NCBI RefSeq assembly: GCF_001874645.1
Contig: NZ_CP017886.1
Coordinates: forward strand, 4,454,501 to 4,518,500
Source of the DNA: Pseudomonas frederiksbergensis
GTDB taxonomy: Bacteria > Pseudomonadota > Gammaproteobacteria > Pseudomonadales > Pseudomonadaceae
Direction: 5' to 3'
Length of the DNA stretch: 64,000 bases
This document shows, piece by piece, positions 16,865 to 24,496 of this stretch. The notes under the pieces were generated by a model. It searched no databases and had not been told where the DNA came from. It saw only the letters and a list, made by a program, of their open reading frames with translations. The position numbers and the translations under genes were made by a program. How positions within the stretch are numbered: the stretch's first letter is position 1; every line of letters starts with the position of its first letter.

Positions 16865-18016
16865 ATGCAATGCCCCAACAGCAACAAAACCGTTAACCGG
16901 CCTTTGAGCCATTTGCAGCACCCTCGCGAAGTAATTCGCCAGTTCACCCCGAACTGGTTCGCCGCGACCATGGGCACCGGGGTCCTGTCCCTGGCGCTCG
17001 CCCAATTGCCGGTGTCAATCCCCGGTTTGCATGCCTTCGCCGAAGGCCTGTGGATGTTCAACATTTTCCTGTTTCTATTGTTCAGCGGGTTGTATGCCGC
17101 ACGCTGGGCGTTTTTCTTCGACGAGGCGCGACGGATATTCGGCCATTCCACGGTTTCGATGTTTTTCGGCACCATTCCCATGGGCCTGGCGACCATCATC
17201 AATGGCTTCCTGCTGTTCGGTTTGCCGCGTTGGGGGGAGGGCGTAGTGCACTTGGCTGAGGTGTTGTGGTGGCTGGACGTTGCCATGTCGCTGGCCTGCG
17301 GCATCTTGATTCCGTACATGATGTTCACCCGTCAGGAGCACAGCATCGACCAGATGACCGCTGTCTGGCTGCTGCCGGTGGTGGCTGCGGAAGTCGCAGC
17401 GGCCAGTGGTGGCTTGCTTGCGCCGCACCTGACTGACGCCCACTCGCAACTGGTGGTGCTGGTGACCAGCTACGTACTGTGGGCGTTCTCGCTGCCGGTG
17501 GCGTTCAGCATCCTGACCATCCTGCTGCTGCGCATGGCCCTGCACAAACTACCCCACGAAAACATGGCGGCGTCGAGCTGGCTGGCGCTGGGGCCGATCG
17601 GCACCGGGGCGTTGGGTATGTTGCTGCTGGGCAGCGACGCGCCAGCGATTTTTGCCGCCAATGGCTTGCCGGGTATCGGTGAAATTGCCGCCGGGCTGGG
17701 CCTGGTCGCCGGGATCACACTGTGGGGCTTCGGCTTGTGGTGGATGTTGATGGCGGTGTTGATCACCCTGCGTTACCTGCGTGGCGGGATTCCCTTCAAC
17801 CTCGGCTGGTGGGGGTTTACCTTCCCGCTGGGCGTCTATTCGCTGGCCACACTGAAGCTGGCGAGCACCTTGAACCTGAGCTTTTTCAGCCTCTTTGGCA
17901 GCGTATTGGTGGTCGCACTGGCGATCATGTGGCTGATCGTCTCCAAGCGCACCGTTCAAGGCGCCTGGCGCGGCGAGTTGTTTGTTTCACCGTGTATTGC
18001 CGGATTAACGAAATAA
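16865..18016 (+). CDS. TDT/SLAC1 family transporter (TehA-like)
   Basis: A 383-residue inner-membrane protein with ten hydrophobic segments of the tellurite-resistance/dicarboxylate transporter fold. The start FTPNWFAATMGTGVLSLAL is the family's typical opening, and the later GLWWMLMAVLITLRYL with PFNLGWWGFTFPLGVY near residue 320 is diagnostic. Family members export or channel anions such as sulfite, malate or C4-dicarboxylates. AGGAGT lies before the ATG. It stands apart from the following gene by 84 bases. Confidence 0.87.
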   Translation: MQCPNSNKTVNRPLSHLQHPREVIRQFTPNWFAATMGTGVLSLALAQLPVSIPGLHAFAEGLWMFNIFLFLLFSGLYAARWAFFFDEARRIFGHSTVSMFFGTIPMGLATIINGFLLFGLPRWGEGVVHLAEVLWWLDVAMSLACGILIPYMMFTRQEHSIDQMTAVWLLPVVAAEVAAASGGLLAPHLTDAHSQLVVLVTSYVLWAFSLPVAFSILTILLLRMALHKLPHENMAASSWLALGPIGTGALGMLLLGSDAPAIFAANGLPGIGEIAAGLGLVAGITLWGFGLWWMLMAVLITLRYLRGGIPFNLGWWGFTFPLGVYSLATLKLASTLNLSFFSLFGSVLVVALAIMWLIVSKRTVQGAWRGELFVSPCIAGLTK

Positions 18017-18100
18017 TTCGCAAAGTTTAGGTAAGGTTGTGGCCTGGATCGCTGTACGACATTCCAATAAGAGCCTCCAAGCCACACAGGGACATGGAAG

Positions 18101-19975
18101 ATGAGTCACCCTTCGCAGTTCACCTTGCTTCGCAAGCGGCGGTTTCTGCCGTTTTTTGTTACGCAGTCCCTCGGGGCGTTCAACGACAACATTTTCAAGC
18201 AGTCGTTGATCCTCGCCATTTTGTACAAGCTGACGATCGAGGGTGACCGCTCTATCTGGGTCAACCTGTGTGCGCTGCTGTTCATCCTGCCGTTCTTTCT
18301 GTTCTCGGCGCTGGCCGGGCAGTTCGGTGAAAAGTTCGCCAAGGACGCGCTGATTCGCCTGATCAAGCTCGGTGAGATCGCGATCATGGCGGTTGGCGCA
18401 GTCGGTTTCCTGTTCGATCACCTGTCGCTGATGCTGGTGGCGCTGTTTGCCATGGGTACCCACTCGGCGCTGTTCGGCCCGGTGAAGTACTCGATCCTGC
18501 CACAGGCCCTGCACGAAGAAGAGCTGGTGGGCGGCAACGGTCTGGTGGAAATGGGCACCTTCCTGGCGATTCTGGCCGGGACCATCGGCGCCGGGATCAT
18601 GATGTCGTCCGGTCACTACGCACCGATCGTCTCCACGGCGATCATCGGTGTCGCGGTGCTGGGCTATCTGGCCAGCCGCGGCATTCCACGCGCGGCGGCG
18701 TCGACCCCTGAGCTGCGGCTGAACTGGAACATCTTCAGTCAGTCCTGGGCGACCTTGCGTCTGGGCCTTGGGCAAACGCCCGCAGTCTCACGTTCGATTG
18801 TCGGCAACTCGTGGTTCTGGTTTGTCGGGGCGATTTACCTGACGCAGATCCCGGCCTATGCCAAAGAGTGGATGCACGGCGACGAGACCGTGGTGACGCT
18901 GATTCTGACGGTGTTCTCGGTCGGTATCGCACTGGGTTCGATGCTCTGCGAGAAACTCTCCGGACGCAAAGTCGAGATCGGTCTGGTGCCGTTTGGCTCT
19001 TTTGGGCTGACGGTGTTTGGCTTGCTGCTCTGGTGGCACTCCGGCGGTATCCCGGAAAGCCTTCAAGGTCATGGCTGGATCGAAGTGCTCGGCTTTGGCC
19101 ATACGTGGTGGGTGTTGCTGGATATTCTCGGGTTGGGGATCTTCGGCGGTTTCTACATTGTGCCGCTGTACGCATTGATTCAGTCGCGCACCGCCGAAAA
19201 CGAGCGGGCGCGGGTGATCGCGGCCAACAACATCCTCAACGCACTGTTTATGGTGGTTTCAGCGATTGTCTCGATTGTGCTGCTGAGCCTCGCCAAACTG
19301 TCGATTCCCCAGCTGTTCCTGGTGGTGTCGCTGCTGAACATTGGTGTAAACGCCTACATCTTCAGCATCGTTCCCGAATTCAGCATGCGTTTCATGATCT
19401 GGCTGCTGAGCCATTCCATGTACCGCGTTCAGCACCGCAATCTTGAGCTGATTCCTGATGAAGGCGCGGCGTTGCTGGTTTGCAACCACGTATCGTTCGT
19501 CGATGCCTTGCTGATTGGTGGCGCGGTGCGTCGGCCAATTCGCTTTGTGATGTATTACAAGATCTACAACTTGCCGGTGCTGAACTTCATCTTCCGTACT
19601 GCGGGGACCATTCCGATTGCCGGGCGCCAGGAAGACATCCAGATTTACGAACGGGCCTTCAAGCGCATTGCCCAGTACCTGAAGGATGGCGAGTTGGTGT
19701 GTATCTTCCCGGAAGGCAAGTTGACCGCCGATGGCGAAATCAATGAGTTCAGAGGCGGGCTGACGCGGATACTGGAAGAGACACCGGTGCCGGTGATTCC
19801 ATTGGCCTTGCAAGGGTTATGGGGCAGCTTCTTCAGTCGTGATCCGAACAAGGGGTTGTTCCACCGCCTCTGGTCGCGGGTGACCCTGGTGGCCGGGCCG
19901 GCGGTGGCGGTTGAGGTCGCGCAACCGGCACAGTTGCAAGCACTGGTCGGCGAGCTGCGTGGCGTGGTTCGTTAG
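18101..19975 (+). CDS. MFS (LplT-like) transporter fused to a PlsC-type acyltransferase
   Basis: A 624-residue two-part membrane protein. Residues 1 to about 420 are an MFS transporter resembling the lysophospholipid flippase LplT (SLGAFNDNIFKQSLILAIL is the LplT start). Residues about 440-624 are a 1-acyl-glycerol-phosphate acyltransferase domain with the catalytic NHVSFVDALL (HX4D) and the substrate loop FPEGKLTADGEI. Likely role: flip lysophospholipid inward and re-acylate it. In E. coli LplT works with Aas, whose acyl-ACP synthetase part is absent here, so the acyl donor must come from elsewhere. A terminator follows. Confidence 0.88.
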   Translation: MSHPSQFTLLRKRRFLPFFVTQSLGAFNDNIFKQSLILAILYKLTIEGDRSIWVNLCALLFILPFFLFSALAGQFGEKFAKDALIRLIKLGEIAIMAVGAVGFLFDHLSLMLVALFAMGTHSALFGPVKYSILPQALHEEELVGGNGLVEMGTFLAILAGTIGAGIMMSSGHYAPIVSTAIIGVAVLGYLASRGIPRAAASTPELRLNWNIFSQSWATLRLGLGQTPAVSRSIVGNSWFWFVGAIYLTQIPAYAKEWMHGDETVVTLILTVFSVGIALGSMLCEKLSGRKVEIGLVPFGSFGLTVFGLLLWWHSGGIPESLQGHGWIEVLGFGHTWWVLLDILGLGIFGGFYIVPLYALIQSRTAENERARVIAANNILNALFMVVSAIVSIVLLSLAKLSIPQLFLVVSLLNIGVNAYIFSIVPEFSMRFMIWLLSHSMYRVQHRNLELIPDEGAALLVCNHVSFVDALLIGGAVRRPIRFVMYYKIYNLPVLNFIFRTAGTIPIAGRQEDIQIYERAFKRIAQYLKDGELVCIFPEGKLTADGEINEFRGGLTRILEETPVPVIPLALQGLWGSFFSRDPNKGLFHRLWSRVTLVAGPAVAVEVAQPAQLQALVGELRGVVR

Positions 19976-19987
19976 GTTTACTGGCTG

Positions 19988-20020
19988 AAAAAAAAACGCC
20001 CGCATGATTGCGGGCGTTTT
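19988..20020. terminator. Bidirectional rho-independent terminator
   Basis: AAAACGCCCGCA and TGCGGGCGTTTT flank a four-base loop, with extra A and T runs. It separates the converging MFS-acyltransferase and sugE genes. Confidence 0.9.
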
Positions 20021-20036
20021 CATTGTTGGGTATTCG

Positions 20037-20354
20037 TCAGGCGGCGCTGACTTTCAAGCCAATCAACCCGACAATGATCAGCGCGACGCTGGCCAGGCGG
20101 AACAGCGCCATGGATTCACCAAACAGGATGATTCCAGCGATGACCGTACCCACCGCGCCAACGCCGGTCCAGATTGCGTAGGCAGTGCCCAACGGCAGAT
20201 CCTTCATGGCCAGACCCAGCAACCCCAGGCTGATCACCATGGCGCCGACAGTCAGTACGGTGGGAAGAGGGCGGCTGAAGCCGTCGGTGTATTTCAGGCC
20301 TACGGCCCAGCCGACTTCAAACAGGCCGGCGAAAAACAGAATGATCCAAGGCAT
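20037..20354 (-). CDS. sugE: SMR-family guanidinium exporter SugE/Gdx
   Basis: A four-helix small multidrug-resistance protein of 105 residues. [20 protein letters not shown] carries the essential Glu14-equivalent, and [29 protein letters not shown] and GLIGLKVS complete the SugE-type signature. Members export guanidinium against protons. The ATG at 20354 is chosen because a strong GGAGGT lies just upstream (20359-20364); an earlier ATG at 20366 overlaps that site. A guanidine-II riboswitch precedes it, which strongly supports the guanidinium role. Confidence 0.94.
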   Translation of the reverse strand: MPWIILFFAGLFEVGWAVGLKYTDGFSRPLPTVLTVGAMVISLGLLGLAMKDLPLGTAYAIWTGVGAVGTVIAGIILFGESMALFRLASVALIIVGLIGLKVSAA

Positions 20355-20374
20355 GAAGACCTCCATCGATTGAC

Positions 20375-20425
20375 GGGGTCGTCCCCAGATTAATAACTCG
20401 ATCGAGCCGCGAGGTCGTCCTCGCG
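20375..20425 (-). ncRNA. Guanidine-II (mini-ykkC) riboswitch upstream of sugE
   Basis: Read on the minus strand, CGCGAGG-ACGA-CCTCGCG (20408-20425) and GGGG-ACGA-CCCC (20375-20386) are two hairpins, each with the ACGA tetraloop, joined by about 21 bases; this is the defining structure of the guanidine-II riboswitch, which binds two guanidinium ions. The second hairpin lies 10 bases from the GGAGGT ribosome site, consistent with control of translation. A TATAGT box at 20432-20437 (minus strand) would start the transcript just before the first hairpin. Confidence 0.93.
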
Positions 20426-20472
20426 ATGCGCACTATAGTGCCCATGATTAACCAGGGGATCAAGTTCGAGGA

Positions 20473-21438
20473 TCAGTCGATTGCTTGTTGGGCTGCCAGT
20501 TCGCGGTCCTGTTTCTCGCTCATCCGGCGGAAATAGGTCGAGAGCAACGCCCCGGAAATATTGTGCCAAACGCTGAACAGCGCGCTTGGCACCGCCGCCA
20601 GTGGCGAGAAGTGGGCGCTGGCCAACGCCGCACCCAGGCCGGAGTTCTGCATGCCAACTTCCAGGGCCAGGGATTTGCGTTGCGCCAACGGCAGCTTGAA
20701 CACGCGTCCGGTGAAGTAACCCAGCAGAAAACCAAAGCTGTTATGCAGCATCACCACAGCCATGATCAGCAGGCCGGACTCGGCAATCTTTGCCTGACTC
20801 GCCGCGACAACGGCGGCGACGATGATCACGATGCTCACCACCGAAATCAACGGCAGCACCTCCACCGCGTGGCGCACCCGATCTCCCAGCACACGCTGGG
20901 CGACCACGCCGAGCACGATCGGCAGTAACACCACCTGCAGGATCGACCAGAACAGTTCCATGAACGATACCGGCAACCAGGCGGAGGCCAGTAACCAGAT
21001 CAGGGTCGGCGTCAGCAATGGGGCGAGCAGGGTAGTGACGGCGGCAATCGCTACTGACAGCGCCAGGTCACCGCGGGCCAGCCAGGTCATCACGTTCGAT
21101 GAGGTACCGCTCGGGCAACAACCGACCAGAATTACCCCGACGGCGATTTCTGGCGGCAGGTGAAACGCCTGGCAGAGCAACCATGCCACGCCGGGCATGA
21201 TCACGAAATGTGCGACCACGCCCAGCGCCACGCGCCATGGATGGCGGGCAACTTCAGCGAAGTCTTCACGTTTGAGGGTCAGGCCCATGCCGAACATCAC
21301 CAGTCCCAGCAACGGCACGATCGCGCCTTTCAAGCCGATGAACCACCCCGGTTGCAGGAAGGCCACCACGGCGAAGATCAAGACCCAGTAAGCGAAAGTG
21401 TTGCCGACAAAGCGACTCAGTGCTGCCAGTGCACGCAT
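20473..21438 (-). CDS. Bile acid:sodium symporter family protein
   Basis: A 321-residue integral membrane protein of the BASS family with about nine or ten helices. PLLGLVMFGMGLTLKREDF, VGCCPSGTSSNVMTWLARGDLALS and LEVGMQNSGLGAALASAHFS are conserved ligand- and sodium-site motifs. The bacterial subgroup includes PanS, which takes up ketopantoate, but the substrate here is not determined. GGAACAGGT lies before the ATG. It is separated from rdgC by a REP pair. Confidence 0.87.
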   Translation of the reverse strand: MRALAALSRFVGNTFAYWVLIFAVVAFLQPGWFIGLKGAIVPLLGLVMFGMGLTLKREDFAEVARHPWRVALGVVAHFVIMPGVAWLLCQAFHLPPEIAVGVILVGCCPSGTSSNVMTWLARGDLALSVAIAAVTTLLAPLLTPTLIWLLASAWLPVSFMELFWSILQVVLLPIVLGVVAQRVLGDRVRHAVEVLPLISVVSIVIIVAAVVAASQAKIAESGLLIMAVVMLHNSFGFLLGYFTGRVFKLPLAQRKSLALEVGMQNSGLGAALASAHFSPLAAVPSALFSVWHNISGALLSTYFRRMSEKQDRELAAQQAID

Positions 21439-21464
21439 GACCTGTTCCTTCCTATATCGTCTGC

Positions 21465-21543
21465 AAAAAGATCGCAGCCTGCGGCAGCTCCTACAGAATT
21501 TAAGCGTTTCTCTGTAGGAGCTGCCGCAGGCTGCGATCTTTTT
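21465..21543. repeat. Inverted REP pair (REPIN)
   Basis: Two full arms (GATCGCAGCCTGCGGCAGCT and its inverse) enclose a short AT-rich spacer between the symporter and rdgC genes. Confidence 0.9.
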
Positions 21544-21584
21544 CTTTCAGGCGCCGCCGATTCGACCGGCGCCCATTAGCGCGA

Positions 21585-22505
21585 TCAGATCCCCTGCGGA
21601 GTCTCTTCGCCGCCCAACGCTTCAACCAGCGCCGGGAGGAATTCGCCGAAGGTCAGCATCATCAGCGTAAAGCTGGCGTCCAGTTGGCCGAGGGCTTCAT
21701 CGCCACCGTCCTGTTCTGCCTGATCCTGCAGCAGGTCTTCGAACTTCAGACGCTTGACCACCATCTTGTCGTCAAGGACGAAAGACAGTTTGTCTTGCCA
21801 GGCCAGGGACAACTGAGTGACCACTTTACCGGTGCTCAGGTGCAACTGGATTTCTTCGCTGGTCAGGTCCTGACGCTTGCAACGAACGATGCCGCCGTCT
21901 TCGTGGGTATCGCGCAGTTCGCACTCATCCAGTACGAAGAAGTCGTCGGCGGCTTTCTGGGTGGTGACCCACTCAGTCATGGTAGCGGTCGGGGACATTT
22001 TTACCGTCAGCGGACGTACCGGCAGCGTGCCGATCACTTCACGCAGAGTGGAAAGCAGGTCTTCGGCGCGTTTCGGGCTGGCGGAGTTGACCAGGATCAG
22101 CCCCTGTTTGGGTGCGATGGCGGCAAAGGTCGACGAACGACGGATAAAGGCGCGCGGCAGGAACGCCTGGATGATTTCATCCTTGATCTGGTCACGCTCC
22201 TTCTTATAGACCTTGCGCATCTGCTCGGCTTCGATCTCTTCGACCTTTTCCTTGACTGCGTCACGCACGACGCTGCCTGGCAGAATGCGTTCTTCCTTGC
22301 GTGCGGCGATCAGCAGGAAGTCTCCGCTGACATGCACCAGGGGTGCATCTTCGCCTTTGCCAAACGGCGCGACGAAACCGTAGGTGGTCAACTCCTGGCT
22401 TGCACATGGACGCGCCAGTTTGGTGGCCAGTGCAGTTTCCAACGCCTCAGCATCAAAAGGCAGATCTTGGGTCAGGCGATAGATAAGCAGGTTTTTGAAC
22501 CACAT
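21585..22505 (-). CDS. rdgC: Recombination-associated protein RdgC
   Basis: Ring-shaped DNA-binding protein of 306 residues, which modulates RecA. The start [16 protein letters not shown], the internal [19 protein letters not shown] and [18 protein letters not shown] are characteristic. The length matches the family if translation starts at ATG 22505 (GGAGAG upstream); an in-frame start at 22529 would add eight residues without a site. It is monocistronic and ends next to a REP pair. Confidence 0.95.
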   Translation of the reverse strand: MWFKNLLIYRLTQDLPFDAEALETALATKLARPCASQELTTYGFVAPFGKGEDAPLVHVSGDFLLIAARKEERILPGSVVRDAVKEKVEEIEAEQMRKVYKKERDQIKDEIIQAFLPRAFIRRSSTFAAIAPKQGLILVNSASPKRAEDLLSTLREVIGTLPVRPLTVKMSPTATMTEWVTTQKAADDFFVLDECELRDTHEDGGIVRCKRQDLTSEEIQLHLSTGKVVTQLSLAWQDKLSFVLDDKMVVKRLKFEDLLQDQAEQDGGDEALGQLDASFTLMMLTFGEFLPALVEALGGEETPQGI

Positions 22506-22665
22506 GGGGTGAGTCTCTCCTTTATACAAAGGGGGGCATTATTCTCCGCGCAGCGTCATAGGCCAACCCTCAGCTAAGCCTTTGGAAGGCCTGAAAAAAT
22601 TATTTTAAAAAGTGCTTGCCAGAGGTGGGGCTGCTCCGTAGAATGCGCGCCACACCGAACGTGAA

Positions 22666-22741
22666 GGGTGATTAGCTCAGCTGGGAGAGCGTCTGCCTTA
22701 CAAGCAGAATGTCGGCGGTTCGATCCCGTCATCACCCACCA
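22666..22741 (+). tRNA. tRNA-Val (anticodon TAC), copy 1
   Basis: 76 bases including encoded CCA. The cloverleaf has acceptor GGGTGAT/ATCACCC, anticodon loop CCTTACAAG and T-loop GGTTCGATCC. Followed after 19 bases by tRNA-Asp. Confidence 0.97.
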
Positions 22742-22760
22742 TTCGCATTCAGTGTTACGC

Positions 22761-22837
22761 GCAGCGGTAGTTCAGTCGGTTAGAATACCGGCCTGTCACG
22801 CCGGGGGTCGCGGGTTCGAGTCCCGTCCGCTGCGCCA
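22761..22837 (+). tRNA. tRNA-Asp (anticodon GTC), copy 1
   Basis: 77 bases with encoded CCA. Acceptor GCAGCGG/CCGCTGC, anticodon loop CCTGTCACG and T-loop GGTTCGAGTC are all intact. Confidence 0.97.
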
Positions 22838-22877
22838 TATTCGGTAACCTGGAACGCTGAACGCCAGGTCACCACAG

Positions 22878-22901
22878 AAAGCCCGCTAACGCGGGCTTTT
22901 T
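22878..22901 (+). terminator. Terminator of the first Val-Asp tRNA unit
   Basis: AAAGCCCGC and GCGGGCTTTTT around a TAAC loop. Confidence 0.88.
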
Positions 22902-23023
22902 GCTGTAAGAGTTCCACGCGAAGTGCACTGTTTCATCGAAATTCAGCTTTTTTAATATTTTTCTTAATTAAATCAGCACGTTATGAATTTTTGTGGCACA
23001 ATGCGCCCCGCAACGAAGGTAAA

Positions 23024-23099
23024 GGGTGATTAGCTCAGCTGGGAGAGCGTCTGCCTTACAAGCAGAATGTCGGCGGTTCGATCCCGTCATCACCCACCA
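23024..23099 (+). tRNA. tRNA-Val (anticodon TAC), copy 2
   Basis: Identical in sequence to the copy at 22666-22741. It lies 358 bases downstream. Confidence 0.97.
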
Positions 23100-23118
23100 T
23101 TTACTTTCAACGCTACGC

Positions 23119-23195
23119 GCAGCGGTAGTTCAGTCGGTTAGAATACCGGCCTGTCACGCCGGGGGTCGCGGGTTCGAGTCCCGTCCGCTGCGCCA
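23119..23195 (+). tRNA. tRNA-Asp (anticodon GTC), copy 2
   Basis: Identical to the copy at 22761-22837; the 3' flank and terminator are also nearly identical. Confidence 0.97.
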
Positions 23196-23235
23196 TATTC
23201 GGTAACCTGGAACACTGAACGCCAGGTCACCACAG

Positions 23236-23260
23236 AAAGCCCGCTTAATGCGGGCTTTTT
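23236..23260 (+). terminator. Terminator of the second Val-Asp tRNA unit
   Basis: AAAGCCCGC and GCGGGCTTTTT around a loop TTAAT; one base different from the first unit's terminator. Confidence 0.88.
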
Positions 23261-23297
23261 GCTGTCTGGGGTTTTGTTAAGTCATGGCCCCTAATAG

Positions 23298-23322
23298 AAA
23301 AGCGACCCTGGGTCGTTTTTTT
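23298..23322 (-). terminator. Terminator of the catalase-like gene
   Basis: Minus strand ACGACCC-AGGGTCG followed by CTTTTC; a short stem, so efficiency is uncertain. It lies 10 bases past the stop of the gene at 23332. Confidence 0.55.
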
Positions 23323-23331
23323 CATTCTGGT

Positions 23332-24468
23332 CTATTGCTCGGTATTGCGCGCGTGCCGGTAATCACTGACCGCTTCGTACACCGCTTTGCGTAGCCGATT
23401 GATACCGCCGATAGGACGATGAGCTTCCAGACCAAACCAGGGGTTGAAGGACTGGTTGTCGCATTGCAGGTTCAGCGCTGGCGTGTCGAAGTCCTGGGCG
23501 GGAATCTGGATCCGCGCCACGGTTTCGAACGGTGCATCGCTTTCACGCCATTCGATGCTGGTGTCCTCGATCGGCATGTGTCGGGTTGGGTCCTGGCGCT
23601 GGACCTGCAAGACAAAACACGCGGGTACCCGATCTGTCGACAGTTGTTGATTCAGTGCGCTGCGCAAAAAGTTTGGCAGCGCTTGATTCTGTGCAGGCAG
23701 GGTATAGCTGGGGCAGCTTTCAGGATCTGGCGCAACGCGAAACTTGGCATTGGCCGTACCGAATTTATACGGCGAGACGGAAAAGTAAGTGGTCTGGGTC
23801 GGGCTGGCTGGCACTGGCGCCAAGGTCGCCAAGGCAATGAACAGGTGACGAACCTGCCAGCTACGCGGATCCCAATTCGGGAAGAACGCCATGACTTGCT
23901 TGCCGTCGGCCTGAGCTGCAATGTTCTGACGGTACTCGGCGACGTTGCTGACGAAGAAGTTAGGATGGCTGAACATCACGAAGTCCTGCTCGCCGCGGCT
24001 CTGCTGATCCTTGAGCAACTGTTTTCCCGGCACATCAAGCAATTTGATCGCCATACCTCGGGCATCGCGGACGCTGTCGAATTGTGGATAAGCGTTGCCG
24101 TTGGACAGTCGCAGGGTCGCTTGCCAGGTTTTGCCTGCTTCGGCGAAAACGCCTTGGCGCAGTTCAGGCGTCAAATCGGCCAGTACCTGAACTTCGGCTT
24201 TTACACAGCCATGAGCCTTGGCGTGGGCATCGCGCAGGTAGCGGGTGTTTTCGCGGTGCTGGTCGACGATGCGCACGGCGGTCTGGATGATGTCCTGCGT
24301 CATTGCCGCTTCATCGGTCGGGATGTGTTCTTTGGCTGAGACCGGGCCGCTGTAATGCCAGGCGAACCAGGCCGTCGCCACTGCCCAGCCCAGCAAGCCG
24401 ACGCCCAACAAGAACAGCAGGGTCTTGCCGAGCAATACGCCGATGCGCAGCCAAAGAGTGATCAACAT
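23332..24468 (-). CDS. Catalase-family haem protein, membrane-anchored
   Basis: A 378-residue protein with an N-terminal membrane helix (TLLFLLGVGLLGWAVATAWF) that probably places the rest in the periplasm. DAHAKAHGCVKAEVQV at 80-95 corresponds to the catalase segment with the distal histidine, HPNFFVSNVAEYR to the asparagine region, and FNPWFGLEAHRPIGGINRLRK to the end of the core. The classical proximal tyrosine motif (R-x-F-x-Y-x-D) is not visible after that point. This fits the small y4iL/SrpA-like catalase branch rather than true catalases, so peroxide- or lipid-peroxide chemistry is plausible but unproven. It follows the dihaem cytochrome gene by 28 bases, with AAAGGA before its ATG: a two-gene operon. 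Confidence 0.85.
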   Translation of the reverse strand: MLITLWLRIGVLLGKTLLFLLGVGLLGWAVATAWFAWHYSGPVSAKEHIPTDEAAMTQDIIQTAVRIVDQHRENTRYLRDAHAKAHGCVKAEVQVLADLTPELRQGVFAEAGKTWQATLRLSNGNAYPQFDSVRDARGMAIKLLDVPGKQLLKDQQSRGEQDFVMFSHPNFFVSNVAEYRQNIAAQADGKQVMAFFPNWDPRSWQVRHLFIALATLAPVPASPTQTTYFSVSPYKFGTANAKFRVAPDPESCPSYTLPAQNQALPNFLRSALNQQLSTDRVPACFVLQVQRQDPTRHMPIEDTSIEWRESDAPFETVARIQIPAQDFDTPALNLQCDNQSFNPWFGLEAHRPIGGINRLRKAVYEAVSDYRHARNTEQ

Positions 24469-24496
24469 GCACGAGTCCTTTGGGCCGGGGTGATGG

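Noticed and set aside
22561..23330. Tandem tRNA region as a genomic island attachment site
   Set aside because: No integrase gene or direct repeat of a tRNA 3' end beyond the duplication itself was seen.
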